Below are positions 1-7,856 of a stretch of DNA of 32,913 nt, one piece after another. The stretch lies in contig JAEEXN010000026.1 of the NCBI GenBank assembly GCA_016291595.1, forward strand, positions 1 to 32,913, read 5' to 3'. Origin of the DNA: Prevotella sp. Lineage in GTDB: Bacteria; Bacteroidota; Bacteroidia; Bacteroidales; Bacteroidaceae. The position numbers and the translations under genes were made by a program. Under the pieces are notes generated by a model, which did not search any database, was not told where the DNA came from, and saw only the letters and a list, made by a program, of their open reading frames with translations. Each line of letters begins with the position of its first letter. Within the stretch, counting starts at the first letter, position 1.

Positions 1-63
1 TGCGTGATGGAAGAGTGACCAACTTACCCATTCATAACTCATGGATAATTGCACTTTCACGCA
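1..63 (-). other. Nested imperfect palindrome after the multi-HTH gene
   Basis: Three nested arm pairs are visible: TGCGTGA (1-7) with TCACGCA (57-63), AAGAGTG (11-17) with CACTT (52-56, one bulge), and TTACCCAT (24-31) with ATGGATAA (41-48) around a 9-nt loop. The only imperfect pair of the inner stem (27/45) is a C-A mismatch on the + strand but a G-U wobble in a minus-strand transcript. This fits an RNA structure in the 3' UTR of the gene ending at 85. It could also be a DNA-level site such as a recombination or transfer hairpin. The window begins here, so a U-tract or element boundary cannot be checked. Confidence 0.5.
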
Positions 64-84
64 GTTGATGCTTATTATTGGGCG

Positions 85-1074
85 TTATTGGAGCCTGTAA
101 GCCCCGAATTGTGCCAGTCTGCTTGCCATTATTCGGTCTAATTCCTCCTTGACGATGAGGTTCTGCGCTCCGACTTTCACCTTCGTGAGGTTGTTTGTTT
201 TGACGATAACACAGATATTGCTCTTGGTCATGCCGTATTTCTCGGCAGCTTCGGCTGTTGTGTAATAGGCATAACTCGCCTTCAGGTCGGGACGGAAGAT
301 GTCATCAAGATGCTTCTTTGAATAATAGGTTCTGCCATATTCTCGCTTGCTGGGAATATGGCGGCGGTAGGCTTGGGTGCGCAAGGATTCCTTGGTCGTG
401 GAATAGAGAGATTCTGCCTCATCCGTTGTCAGCCATTCTGTTATGGCTTCTATCTCAGCAGGAACTCTGAAGAGGGCATCCATGTGCTTCCGGCTATAAT
501 AGTTCTTGCCAGCAATCTTGCATACAGGTATGTTGTTCCTCTTGGCTGATACATAGAGCCACGATTTCTTTACCTTGTAGATTGCCATGACATCCTCACC
601 AGAGATATATTCAAGTGGTTCTGATGACCCCATACCAATTTCTGGTATGTGGTTCTTGCCCTTCCTCGACGAAAGGGAAGAAGATGATGAATGAGATGAT
701 TTCTTGCTTGGCTTGTTGGATGAAGCACCAGGCAATACTCTATGATAAGGATTTCCTGCAAGCATCTTCTCAATGTCTGCCTTGCGGATGAATGCCATCC
801 GACTGCTGATACGTGATGCTGGTAGTTTGCCCTCGTTTACCAATTTGTAAACGTACTGGCGAGAACATCCCATGAGAATGGCAGCCTTGGAGAATGTAAG
901 ATACTCCTGGTTTGCGATGTCTATAACTGGCTGGACAGCCTTCAAAAAGTCCTGTTGCTGCTTCTTGCGCTGAGCCTTTGCCGCCTCGGCACAATGTTCT
1001 GAACAATACCTCTGCGAACCGCTGTTACAGATAAACTCCTTGCCGCAGAAGGCACATTTTCTTGTCTTTCTCAT
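85..1074 (-). CDS. Zinc-finger protein with four tandem winged-HTH (HTH_17/excisionase-like) modules
   Basis: Probable sequence-specific DNA-binding protein of 329 aa. The N-terminus carries a treble-clef-like zinc motif (C7, C10, C24, C28, with an extra C16), as in short ribbons of mobile-element proteins. Four repeated helix-turn-helix modules of the MerR/excisionase type follow at about 58-105, 156-202, 214-260 and 270-316. Each has the form [YW][LIT]T..EA....... followed by a basic wing and an aromatic-Ser/Arg-K pattern before a final helix. A Ser/Lys-rich linker (about 115-140) separates module 1 from modules 2-4. The start is supported by AAGGAG four bases upstream of ATG, a Shine-Dalgarno stronger than is usual in this phylum. 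The gene has a consensus promoter at 1323-1354 and a leader of about 240 nt containing 10-bp repeats. No integrase is visible, so the link to a mobile element is inferred from family resemblance only. Exact function unknown. Confidence 0.85.
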   Translation of the reverse strand: MRKTRKCAFCGKEFICNSGSQRYCSEHCAEAAKAQRKKQQQDFLKAVQPVIDIANQEYLTFSKAAILMGCSRQYVYKLVNEGKLPASRISSRMAFIRKADIEKMLAGNPYHRVLPGASSNKPSKKSSHSSSSSLSSRKGKNHIPEIGMGSSEPLEYISGEDVMAIYKVKKSWLYVSAKRNNIPVCKIAGKNYYSRKHMDALFRVPAEIEAITEWLTTDEAESLYSTTKESLRTQAYRRHIPSKREYGRTYYSKKHLDDIFRPDLKASYAYYTTAEAAEKYGMTKSNICVIVKTNNLTKVKVGAQNLIVKEELDRIMASRLAQFGAYRLQ

Positions 1075-1133
1075 TTGACTCCTTTTTATGTGGTTTTACA
1101 ATCAATTTCATGCAAACCGCCACGGAGTGAACT

Positions 1134-1163
1134 TTCGTCAATCATTGACAATCCTTGTCAACT
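1134..1163. repeat. Upstream cluster of 10-bp iterons (3 units)
   Basis: Three contiguous 10-bp units, TTCGTCAATC, ATTGACAATC and CTTGTCAACT, resemble the consensus YTTGTCAACC of the stronger cluster at 1225-1274. They lie in the transcribed leader of the multi-HTH gene, 60 bp upstream of its start codon. The 10-bp spacing places each unit on the same DNA face. Confidence 0.55.
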
Positions 1164-1224
1164 CATTCCACGATGTCACGTTCTTCAAATGAGGTCACTT
1201 CTTTGCTCTTTTCCCTCTCGTCCT

Positions 1225-1274
1225 TCTGTCAACCGTTGTACACTCTTGTCAACCTTTGTCAACCCTGTCCACGA
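1225..1274. repeat. Main cluster of 10-bp iterons (5 units)
   Basis: Five head-to-tail 10-bp units: TCTGTCAACC, GTTGTACACT (degenerate), CTTGTCAACC, TTTGTCAACC and CCTGTCCACG. The exact helical phasing and the position between promoter and start codon suggest an operator array, possibly for the multi-repeat HTH protein encoded just downstream on the minus strand. Binding is inferred and not shown by sequence. Confidence 0.7.
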
Positions 1275-1322
1275 GATGGCAAAATAAAAGCCCTCAAAAT
1301 TCTCCGCGGTAGAAATGCGTTG

Positions 1323-1354
1323 CAAAGGTAAGCGGATTTTTGAGAACCACCAAA
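1323..1354 (-). promoter_or_regulatory. Bacteroidota promoter for the multi-HTH gene
   Basis: On the minus strand TTTG (1354-1351) is followed by exactly 20 bp and TACCTTTG (1330-1323), a full match to the -33/-7 consensus. The predicted start near 1317 leaves a leader of about 240 nt containing the iteron clusters. Confidence 0.75.
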
Positions 1355-1446
1355 AAGCAAGTTCGAAGTGTTAAAATCTAAAAGTAGTTGATATACAGAG
1401 GTTTATCTCTATGTGTTTTTCATTGTTTGTGGTTGTTTAGAGGTCT

Positions 1447-2742
1447 CTAAATACAGTTACAGAATGCGTAAGACCCAATATTCATCACACTATTGGGAAT
1501 GTTAATGGAGGTAAGACTCTCACAGAAAGAAAAAGTATTTTCCTCTATGCTTGTCACGTTATTAGGAATGGTGATAGCGGTTAGTCCGCTACTTTCAAAA
1601 GCTCCCTTACCGATGCTCATCACACTCTCAGGAATGGTAATGGAGGTGAGACTTCCACAGCCCCCAAAAGATCTTTCTCCAATGCTTTTTACACTCTCAG
1701 GAATGGTGAAGGAGGTAAGACTATTACACCATTGGAAAGTACTGTCATTTATGCATGTTATACTATTGGGAAAGGTTATAGTGGTAAGTCCATTACAATT
1801 ACGGAAAGCCCCCTTACCAATACTTGTCACACTATTAGGAATGGTAAGGGTAGTGAGCCTACTGCAACCATAGAAAGCCTCATCACCGATGGTTATCACA
1901 CTATTGGGAATGGTGATGGAGCTAAACCCGCAGTTATAGAAAGCTTCCTTGCCGATGCTCGTCACGCTATTGCCAATGGTTAAGGAGTAAAGGCGATAAC
2001 AGTAAGAAAAAGCTTTGTCCCCAATGCTTGTCACGCTGTTAGGAATTGTAATCGATGATAGTTCTTGGCATTGAAAGAAAGCACCTTCATTAATGCTTGT
2101 CACACTATTGGGTATCACAGTGTACTTGCATCCAGAAAGTAATGTATTGGAGGAAGTTTCAATAATTGCGTTGCAATCGTCGCGAGAATCATAATTCGGG
2201 TTGCCACTTTCTACCTCTATGGATTCTAGGCCGAGGTAATTTGAGAATGCCATGAAACCAATGCTTGTCACGCTTTTGGGGATAATAATAGAAGTAAGCC
2301 TCCTACAATATGAGAAAGCCTTGTCTCCAATGCTTGTCACGCTATTAGGAATATTAATAGAGGAAAGATGTTCGCAACTATTGAAAGCCTCGTCTCCTAT
2401 TATTTTCACACTATTGCCCATTGTGACTGAGGCAAGACTTGTACTTCCATAAAATGCCCGTTTCCCTATAGAAACCACGCTGTTGGGAATCGTAACATAA
2501 GTAAGATCTTCGTACCATTTATAAGCCTCTTCACCAATGCTTGTTACGCTATAACTAATACCTTCATAACTGATAGTTTCAGGGATAACTATGCTCCTAA
2601 CATATCTCTTATTATCTGCACCCACCGCTTCTGCCGTCTTGGCGTTGTTGTCAAGGTTATAATAGATACCGTCTATCTGTACATCGTATGCCATCAATGC
2701 CGTTGGCATCATTGTCAAAAGGAATAACAATAATTTCTTCAT
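1447..2742 (-). CDS. BspA-like leucine-rich-repeat exported protein
   Basis: Surface or secreted protein of the BspA type, built of LRR_5 repeats; members often mediate adhesion or protein binding. The start at 2742 is preferred over 2766 because it gives a clean signal peptide (MKKLLLFLLTMMPTALMA) followed by a short N-terminal segment. About fifteen 23-residue repeats follow, with the signature L.SI.IPNSVTSIG..AF..C, interrupted once by an insert (ESGNPNYDS...) common in this family. The chain stops inside a repeat (AFCNCI), with no C-terminal sorting or type IX secretion domain, and the downstream sequence shows no LRR continuation. It may therefore end naturally or be a shortened copy. 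The promoter is at 2817-2847. Repeats at the DNA level (69-bp units) make copy-number change by recombination likely. Ligand unknown. Confidence 0.85.
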   Translation of the reverse strand: MKKLLLFLLTMMPTALMAYDVQIDGIYYNLDNNAKTAEAVGADNKRYVRSIVIPETISYEGISYSVTSIGEEAYKWYEDLTYVTIPNSVVSIGKRAFYGSTSLASVTMGNSVKIIGDEAFNSCEHLSSINIPNSVTSIGDKAFSYCRRLTSIIIPKSVTSIGFMAFSNYLGLESIEVESGNPNYDSRDDCNAIIETSSNTLLSGCKYTVIPNSVTSINEGAFFQCQELSSITIPNSVTSIGDKAFSYCYRLYSLTIGNSVTSIGKEAFYNCGFSSITIPNSVITIGDEAFYGCSRLTTLTIPNSVTSIGKGAFRNCNGLTTITFPNSITCINDSTFQWCNSLTSFTIPESVKSIGERSFGGCGSLTSITIPESVMSIGKGAFESSGLTAITIPNNVTSIEENTFSFCESLTSINIPNSVMNIGSYAFCNCI

Positions 2743-2816
2743 GTTCAAACTTGTAATATCGTTCATATTCCTGCTGGTTTTTAGTTTTTCAGATGGTTTT
2801 AATAATAAAGTTGCAG

Positions 2817-2847
2817 CAAAGATAATGATTATATTTCAGAATACAAT
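2817..2847 (-). promoter_or_regulatory. Promoter for the BspA-like gene
   Basis: The minus strand shows ATTG (2847-2844), 19 bp, then TATCTTTG (2824-2817). This is a good Bacteroidota -33/-7 pair about 75 bp before the chosen start. Confidence 0.6.
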
Positions 2848-2868
2848 ATAATCGGGGGAAAATGAAAT

Positions 2869-2901
2869 AAAAAAATGCCCCGTCTTAGGAACGAGGCATT
2901 T
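2869..2901 (-). terminator. Rho-independent terminator of tRNA-Met(CAU)
   Basis: The minus strand folds AAATGCCTCG / CGGGGCATTT (10 bp, one G-U) around a 9-nt loop, and a run of T follows. It begins four bases after the tRNA 3' end. Confidence 0.85.
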
Positions 2902-2904
2902 CCG

Positions 2905-2978
2905 TGGGCCATGTAGGGCTTGAACCTACGACCTCCAGATTATGAGTCTGTTGCTCTAACCAACTGAGCTAAAAGCCC
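2905..2978 (-). tRNA. tRNA with CAU anticodon (Met, elongator-type)
   Basis: A 74-nt cloverleaf on the minus strand. It has acceptor GGGCTTT, D-arm GCTC...GAGC, anticodon loop CTCATAA with CAU, T-arm GTAGG-TTCAAGC-CCTAC and discriminator A. CCA is not encoded, as usual for this phylum. The acceptor has one apparent T-T mismatch at pair 6-67. The first pair is G1-C72, unlike initiator tRNAs. Elongator tRNA-Met is the best call, although a lysidine-modified tRNA-Ile2 cannot be excluded by eye. It has its own promoter and terminator. tRNA genes are frequent integration sites, and accessory-looking genes lie on its 3' side. Confidence 0.9.
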
Positions 2979-3011
2979 GGCTACGCTGATAGAAGACGTA
3001 GTTTTCGAGTG

Positions 3012-3043
3012 CAAAGGTAGTGTTTATTGTGCAATTTTCCAAA
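3012..3043 (-). promoter_or_regulatory. Promoter of tRNA-CAU
   Basis: The minus strand shows TTTG (3043-3040), exactly 20 bp, then TACCTTTG (3019-3012), ending 33 bp before the mature tRNA 5' end. Both boxes match the consensus. Confidence 0.8.
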
Positions 3044-3156
3044 TTTTTTCCTAAAAAAGAAAAGAATTATACGCTCAGAAGCGGGAAAAAGGGAGATAGG
3101 GATATTATCCCTGATTCTTTTTTCATTTTTTTCTTTTACATTTCGTGCGTATTTTG

Positions 3157-3164
3157 TATTTTTG
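3157..3164 (+). promoter_or_regulatory. Probable -7 box for the 3188 gene
   Basis: TATTTTTG fits TAnnTTTG and lies 23 bp upstream of the ATG. A T-rich stretch lies at the expected -33 position, but no clear TTTG does. Confidence 0.4.
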
Positions 3165-3187
3165 CATCATCAAAAACAAATTAGAAA

Positions 3188-3961
3188 ATGAATATCAAGC
3201 TACATACTCCCAAGAGTCTGAAAATGGGCAGCGGTTTATCGACCCTGAAGCAGTTCCTGATGTCGATAGTCGCCACCTCTATCTCCATTGCTCTTACATT
3301 TGGTACTGCCCACGTAGTTGACAACTATAAGAAGCAGAAAGACAAGCGGGAGATGGTAATGATGTTGATGTACGATATGGATCAGACCATGGAAGCCGTG
3401 AATGATTGTGAGTCGGAAATACTTGCATTCTATGAAGCGCAGGTTTCTTTGTTGGCCAACCCAGACCAGTTTATGGCGAAACAGTATGATCTTTATGCCC
3501 ATATCCCAGAGTTTAATTATACGCAAACCACGGAAAACATTTTCAAGTCAAGTATCGAGACCATCAGTACTATCAGCAATGTTTTGTTTGTGGAGAGTGT
3601 GTCAGAATTCTATAATTTGCGGCAGAAGTTTAAGAGTAGTGTGGTTGATTCTATGAATGAAAATGTAGAGCCCTGTTTCGACAGCTACGACAAACTTGCA
3701 AACCTGAATACAGTGGTTACTATCATCAGCTGCCGTGGCAGCAAGCTTCATTTGCAGAAGCAGTACGATATGTGTAAATCGCTGATGCACATTACCGACA
3801 AGGATATAGAGGTGTTTGCCCAGAAACGTAAGGCTCTGGAGAAAAACTATTTGAACACGGAAGACGTCCGCAAACAGCAAAAAGATTACATCAATGAAAT
3901 GGAAGAAAAGAAACAACGTCTGGATGAGGCTGTCGTTGAAGGACGCAAAAAAATGAAGTAA
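3188..3961 (+). CDS. Membrane-anchored protein of unknown function
   Basis: 257 aa with one hydrophobic segment at about 22-45 (QFLMSIVATSISIALTFGTA) preceded by a basic N-terminus. It is probably a single-pass inner-membrane protein with most of the chain exported. The remainder is alpha-helical. The C-terminal third (about 205-257) is highly charged and rich in Lys, Glu and Gln, like a coiled coil. No catalytic motif or cysteine pattern was recognised, and no family name is offered. It stands alone between the tRNA gene and the 64-bp repeats, and the next gene (P-ATPase) has its own -7 box, so cotranscription is uncertain. Confidence 0.75.
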   Translation: MNIKLHTPKSLKMGSGLSTLKQFLMSIVATSISIALTFGTAHVVDNYKKQKDKREMVMMLMYDMDQTMEAVNDCESEILAFYEAQVSLLANPDQFMAKQYDLYAHIPEFNYTQTTENIFKSSIETISTISNVLFVESVSEFYNLRQKFKSSVVDSMNENVEPCFDSYDKLANLNTVVTIISCRGSKLHLQKQYDMCKSLMHITDKDIEVFAQKRKALEKNYLNTEDVRKQQKDYINEMEEKKQRLDEAVVEGRKKMK

Positions 3962-3975
3962 TTTTCCCGCATCCC

Positions 3976-4103
3976 CGTTTTTTTTGATAAAAAACTCCCG
4001 CTCGAACAAACAAACCAGTTTGTTTCTTCCTTGGTAACTCGTTTTTTTAGATAAAAAACTTCCGCTCGAATAAACAAACCAGTTTGTTTCTTCCTCGCTT
4101 ACT
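3976..4103. repeat. Tandem 64-bp duplication with palindromic core
   Basis: Units 3976-4039 and 4040-4103 match at about 58 of 64 positions, and a third copy starts (CGTTTTTTT at 4104) before diverging into the P-ATPase promoter. Each unit carries a perfect inverted repeat AAACAAAC-CA-GTTTGTTT (4008-4025 and 4072-4089) and T/A tracts. It fills the gap between the 3188 gene and the P-ATPase. It could be a pair of operators or a duplicated terminator region. Confidence 0.85.
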
Positions 4104-4113
4104 CGTTTTTTTG

Positions 4114-4121
4114 TATCTTTG
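4114..4121 (+). promoter_or_regulatory. -7 box of the P-ATPase gene
   Basis: TATCTTTG matches TAnnTTTG and gives a leader of about 20 nt. No consensus TTTG lies at the right distance upstream, so the promoter may depend on an activator or on the adjacent palindromic repeats. Confidence 0.5.
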
Positions 4122-4144
4122 CACGCAAAACGAGAATTAAACTA

Positions 4145-6838
4145 ATGTCTTCGAAAGAAAAGGAACTTTCTGGGTTGACTGCCCGGCAGGTTGAGGAAAG
4201 CCGCCGGTTGCATGGTGAAAACGTGCTGACTCCCGTCAAACGGGCGTCGCTGTGGAAGTTATATCTTGAGAAATACGAGGATCCCATTATTCGCATCCTG
4301 CTGGTGGCAGCAGCCATCTCGCTCGCTCTTGCATTTGTAAAAAACGATTTTGTTGAGACAATAGGTATCATTCTTGCCATCTTCTTTGCTACAACTGTCG
4401 GTTTCTATTTTGAGCGTGATGCCGCCAAGAAGTTCAACGTGCTCACTCAAATGAACGAGGAGCAGAAGGTGAAGGTGGTGCGCGACGGTCGTGTGCAACT
4501 GATTCAGCGCCGTGAGGTGGTGGTGGGCGACATCGCGGTGATAGAACCTGGTGACGAAGTGCCTGCCGACGGTCGTCTTGTTGAGGCTGTTGACCTGCAG
4601 ATTAACGAGTCGTCGCTGACGGGTGAGATGCTGACAGATAAGGAGGTGATGGGTGGTGACTCGCCGGTGCCTACTCAAAATACGCATGAAGGTGCTTATC
4701 CGAAGGATATGGTGCTACGCTCATCGATGGTGATGAACGGACGCGGAAAGGCTGTGGTGACAGCTGTCGGAGATAAGACAGAGATAGGAAAGGTGGCCCG
4801 CACGTCGGCAGAGAGCACAGGAGTGAAGACGCCATTGAACCAGCAGCTCGACCGTCTGGCCAAACTTATCAGTAAGGTGGGCGTCATCGTTTCGATTGTT
4901 GCGTTCGTGCTCTTCCTTGCTCACGACATCCTGACGGACCCCTTGTGGCATACGGACGACTATATAGGTATGACAGAAGTGGTGCTTCGCTACTTCATGA
5001 TGGCCGTGACGCTCATCGTGATGGCTGTTCCCGAAGGTCTTCCGATGGCTATCACGTTGTCTTTGGCGCTCAATATGAGGCGCATGCTGAAGAGTAACAA
5101 CCTCGTGAGGAAGTTGCATGCATGCGAGACGATGGGTGCCGTGACGGTAATCTGTACCGACAAGACGGGCACGCTGACGGAGAACCGGATGGCCGTAGCT
5201 GACCGTACGGTAGCTGACGGGCGGTTGGGTGACGAACTGCTGGAGTGGAATATAGCCGTAAACTCGACAGCTGAGCTGGACGGTGAAAAGGGTATTGGCA
5301 ACCCGACGGAGGTGGCTTTGTTGCAAAGTCTGCAACATACTGACTTCCGTGAGTTACGCCATCGTGCCGAGATAGAGTCGCAGATGCCTTTCTCGACGGA
5401 GAAAAAATATATGCAGACCATCGCCGTCATCGGCGGAGAGCGTTTTGTCTTCGTGAAAGGAGCGCCCGAAATCGTGCTCGGCATGTGCGAGACAGCCAGC
5501 GCAGACGAGTGGAATCATGCGAACGAGCGACTGATTAGCTATCAGCATCAGGCCATGCGCACGCTGGCCTTTGCCTGCAATGGCCGTTTTCAGGCGGTAG
5601 TAGCCATAAGCGACCCTGTGCGTAAGGATGTTCCGCCAGCTGTTCAGAACTGTCTGAAGGCGGGAATCGAAGTGAAAATAGTCACTGGCGATAATTCGGC
5701 GACAGCCATGGAGATAGCCCGGCAGATAGGAATCGTTGATAGCGTTGAGCAGGAAACCGGAAAGAGTCTGGACGCGATTGGCAATAAGAGAACGATGAGC
5801 AACGATGACTTTTCGCAACAGAGAACGGCCCATCTTGCCACAGAGGTGGCTTCTCGCAGTTGTCAGTTGCAATCGATTTCAGGAGCAGAGTTCTCGGCAA
5901 TGACCGACGAGGAGGCACTCGCGTGCGTGAAAACGCTGAAGGTGATGAGTCGTGCGCGTCCTTCCGACAAACAAAAGCTGGTGCAGATACTGCAGAAACA
6001 AGGCGAGATAGTGGCGGTTACGGGCGACGGAACGAATGATGCGCCTGCTCTGAACCACGCGCATGTGGGACTCTCGCTGGGCAGTGGTACGAGTGTGGCC
6101 AAGGAGGCGAGCGATATGACGCTGCTCGACGACTCGTTCCGCTCGATTGTGAATGCCGTGATGTGGGGCCGCTCGCTGTATAAGAATATCCAACGATTCC
6201 TCTTTTTCCAGCTGGTGGTCAACGTAACCGCCCTGTTGCTGGTGCTCGGAGGCTCGCTGATAGGCACCGAACTGCCGTTGACAGTGACCCAGATACTGTG
6301 GGTGAACCTCATTATGGACACGTTTGCGGCGATGGCCCTGGCCTCGTTGCCGCCTTCCCGCGAGGTGATGAAAGACAAGCCCCGCCCGCGCAATGCCTTT
6401 ATTATTACGCGCGCAATGTGGAGAGGCATCCTCTCTATCGGCGTTTTGTTCTTCATCTTGTTGTTCGCAATGTTTTATTACTACCTGCACGACGACGTTG
6501 AGTTTGGCGTTCAGATGCAAGAACTGACAGTTTTCTTCACTACTTTTGTCATGCTGCAGTGGTGGAATCTGTTAAATGCCAAGACCCTCGGCTCTTCTCA
6601 TTCGGCTTTCCGCCGCCTGTATGCCGACCGCGGTTTGCTCCTCGTGCTGGTGATGATACTGTTCGGACAGTGGCTTATCGTTACTTTTGGCGGTAGGATG
6701 TTCCGTACGGTTCCGCTGTCGCTCCTCCAATGGGTTAAGATTTTTGCTGCCACATCGGTAGTTTTGTGGATAGGGGAGATCTATCGGGGAGTCATGAGAG
6801 TTAGAGACAAAAAGTCAGATATTAATAGTAAAAGCTAA
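4145..6838 (+). CDS. Calcium-translocating P-type ATPase, PMCA-like
   Basis: Ion pump of 897 aa that couples ATP hydrolysis to cation export, most likely Ca2+ across the inner membrane. All P-type landmarks are present: the actuator motif LTGE at 158-161; the ion-site helix AVPEGLPMAI at about 296-305; the phosphorylated Asp in CTDKTGTLT (D339); the nucleotide-binding KGAPE; and the hinge GDGTNDAP at 627-634. The N-terminal cation-ATPase domain and the C-terminal six-helix block are present, so length and order fit P2-type pumps. The PEGL form of the M4 motif favours Ca2+ over Na+/K+ or heavy metals. The ATG at 4145 lies 23 bp after a -7 box. ribF follows after 23 bp and may be cotranscribed. 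Specificity is inferred from motifs only. Confidence 0.92.
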   Translation: MSSKEKELSGLTARQVEESRRLHGENVLTPVKRASLWKLYLEKYEDPIIRILLVAAAISLALAFVKNDFVETIGIILAIFFATTVGFYFERDAAKKFNVLTQMNEEQKVKVVRDGRVQLIQRREVVVGDIAVIEPGDEVPADGRLVEAVDLQINESSLTGEMLTDKEVMGGDSPVPTQNTHEGAYPKDMVLRSSMVMNGRGKAVVTAVGDKTEIGKVARTSAESTGVKTPLNQQLDRLAKLISKVGVIVSIVAFVLFLAHDILTDPLWHTDDYIGMTEVVLRYFMMAVTLIVMAVPEGLPMAITLSLALNMRRMLKSNNLVRKLHACETMGAVTVICTDKTGTLTENRMAVADRTVADGRLGDELLEWNIAVNSTAELDGEKGIGNPTEVALLQSLQHTDFRELRHRAEIESQMPFSTEKKYMQTIAVIGGERFVFVKGAPEIVLGMCETASADEWNHANERLISYQHQAMRTLAFACNGRFQAVVAISDPVRKDVPPAVQNCLKAGIEVKIVTGDNSATAMEIARQIGIVDSVEQETGKSLDAIGNKRTMSNDDFSQQRTAHLATEVASRSCQLQSISGAEFSAMTDEEALACVKTLKVMSRARPSDKQKLVQILQKQGEIVAVTGDGTNDAPALNHAHVGLSLGSGTSVAKEASDMTLLDDSFRSIVNAVMWGRSLYKNIQRFLFFQLVVNVTALLLVLGGSLIGTELPLTVTQILWVNLIMDTFAAMALASLPPSREVMKDKPRPRNAFIITRAMWRGILSIGVLFFILLFAMFYYYLHDDVEFGVQMQELTVFFTTFVMLQWWNLLNAKTLGSSHSAFRRLYADRGLLLVLVMILFGQWLIVTFGGRMFRTVPLSLLQWVKIFAATSVVLWIGEIYRGVMRVRDKKSDINSKS

Positions 6839-6861
6839 GAATCGGAATCTAAGACTGAGAA

Positions 6862-7800
6862 ATGCAATATAGTAACAACAACCATCATCCATCGACCAAA
6901 ACCCCATATGCGGCCACTATCGGCTTTTTCGACGGGGTGCACCGTGGTCATCAGTATCTGATCAGCCGCCTGAGAGAAGAGGCTGCTGCCTCGGGAATGC
7001 AGTCGATGGTGATTACTTTCGACCGTCATCCACGTGAGGTGTTGGGCAGTAACTACCAGCCGCGCATGCTGAGCACGCCCGAAGAGAAACTCTTCCGGTT
7101 GTCGCAGACGGGTATTGACCGCTGCGAGGTGCTGTCGTTTACGCCCGAGTTGGCCGCCTTGACTGCCCGAGAGTTCATGCAGCAGGTGCTGAAAGACAAG
7201 CTGAATGTGGCGAAACTGTATATTGGCTACGACAACCGTTTCGGTCATAACCGAGAGGAGGGCTTCGACGACTATGTCCGCTACGGGCGGGAGATGGGTA
7301 TCGAGGTGATTCATAGTGATGCTTTCCAACTCAACAAGGTCAATATCAGTTCGTCGGTGGTACGCTCGTTTGTCTCAGAAGGGGAGGTGGAGTTTGCCAA
7401 CCGCTGTCTGGGGTATATCTATACGGTGACAGGCAAAGTGGTAGGAGGCGTAAAGGAAGGCCGCAAGATGGGCTTTCCGACAGCTAATATCGAACCGGAT
7501 GACGCACGGAAACTGATACCTGCTCCTGGCGTTTATGCCGTCTTGGTGCATGTGGAAGGCTCCGGCCAGCAGTTGCAGGGCATGATGAATATTGGCACCA
7601 GACCCACTTTCGGTGAGAACAAATTGTCGTTGGAGACCCATATCCTGCATTTCTCAGAGGATATCTACGGCAAGTTGCTGACCATCTCGTTCATCAAGCG
7701 CCTGCGGGCAGAACAGCGTTTCAGCAGTGCTTCGGAGCTTCGTGAGCAGCTGATTTTGGACGAACAGGAAGTGGAGAGGATTTTCTCTGCCCAGAAATAA
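6862..7800 (+). CDS. ribF: Bifunctional riboflavin kinase / FAD synthetase
   Basis: Converts riboflavin to FMN and then FAD in the cytoplasm. The N-terminal adenylyltransferase domain shows the HxGH-type nucleotide site GFFDGVHRGH (21-30), the segment YIGYDNRFG and the ISSSVVR motif. The C-terminal flavokinase domain starts near 190 with GKVVGGVKEGRKMGFPTANI, the ATP/Mg-binding PTAN motif. The length of 312 aa is normal. The short spacing after the P-ATPase suggests readthrough transcription. No FMN riboswitch was seen in the 23-bp gap. Confidence 0.95.
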   Translation: MQYSNNNHHPSTKTPYAATIGFFDGVHRGHQYLISRLREEAAASGMQSMVITFDRHPREVLGSNYQPRMLSTPEEKLFRLSQTGIDRCEVLSFTPELAALTAREFMQQVLKDKLNVAKLYIGYDNRFGHNREEGFDDYVRYGREMGIEVIHSDAFQLNKVNISSSVVRSFVSEGEVEFANRCLGYIYTVTGKVVGGVKEGRKMGFPTANIEPDDARKLIPAPGVYAVLVHVEGSGQQLQGMMNIGTRPTFGENKLSLETHILHFSEDIYGKLLTISFIKRLRAEQRFSSASELREQLILDEQEVERIFSAQK

Positions 7801-7856
7801 GAGAATTCGGTTGCTGGGGTTACGGTAATGAGTTTGATATTTATGATTTAGAAGAT

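Noticed and set aside
1493..2452. Long plus-strand ORFs opposite the LRR gene
   Set aside because: They are repetitive antisense frames of the LRR repeats, with no independent signals.
1..2978. Integrated element with attachment site at the tRNA-CAU gene
   Set aside because: Tempting because of the HTH gene nearby, but no integrase and no second copy of the tRNA 3' end was seen in the window.
6839..6861. FMN riboswitch before ribF
   Set aside because: The gap is only 23 bp and cannot hold the structure.
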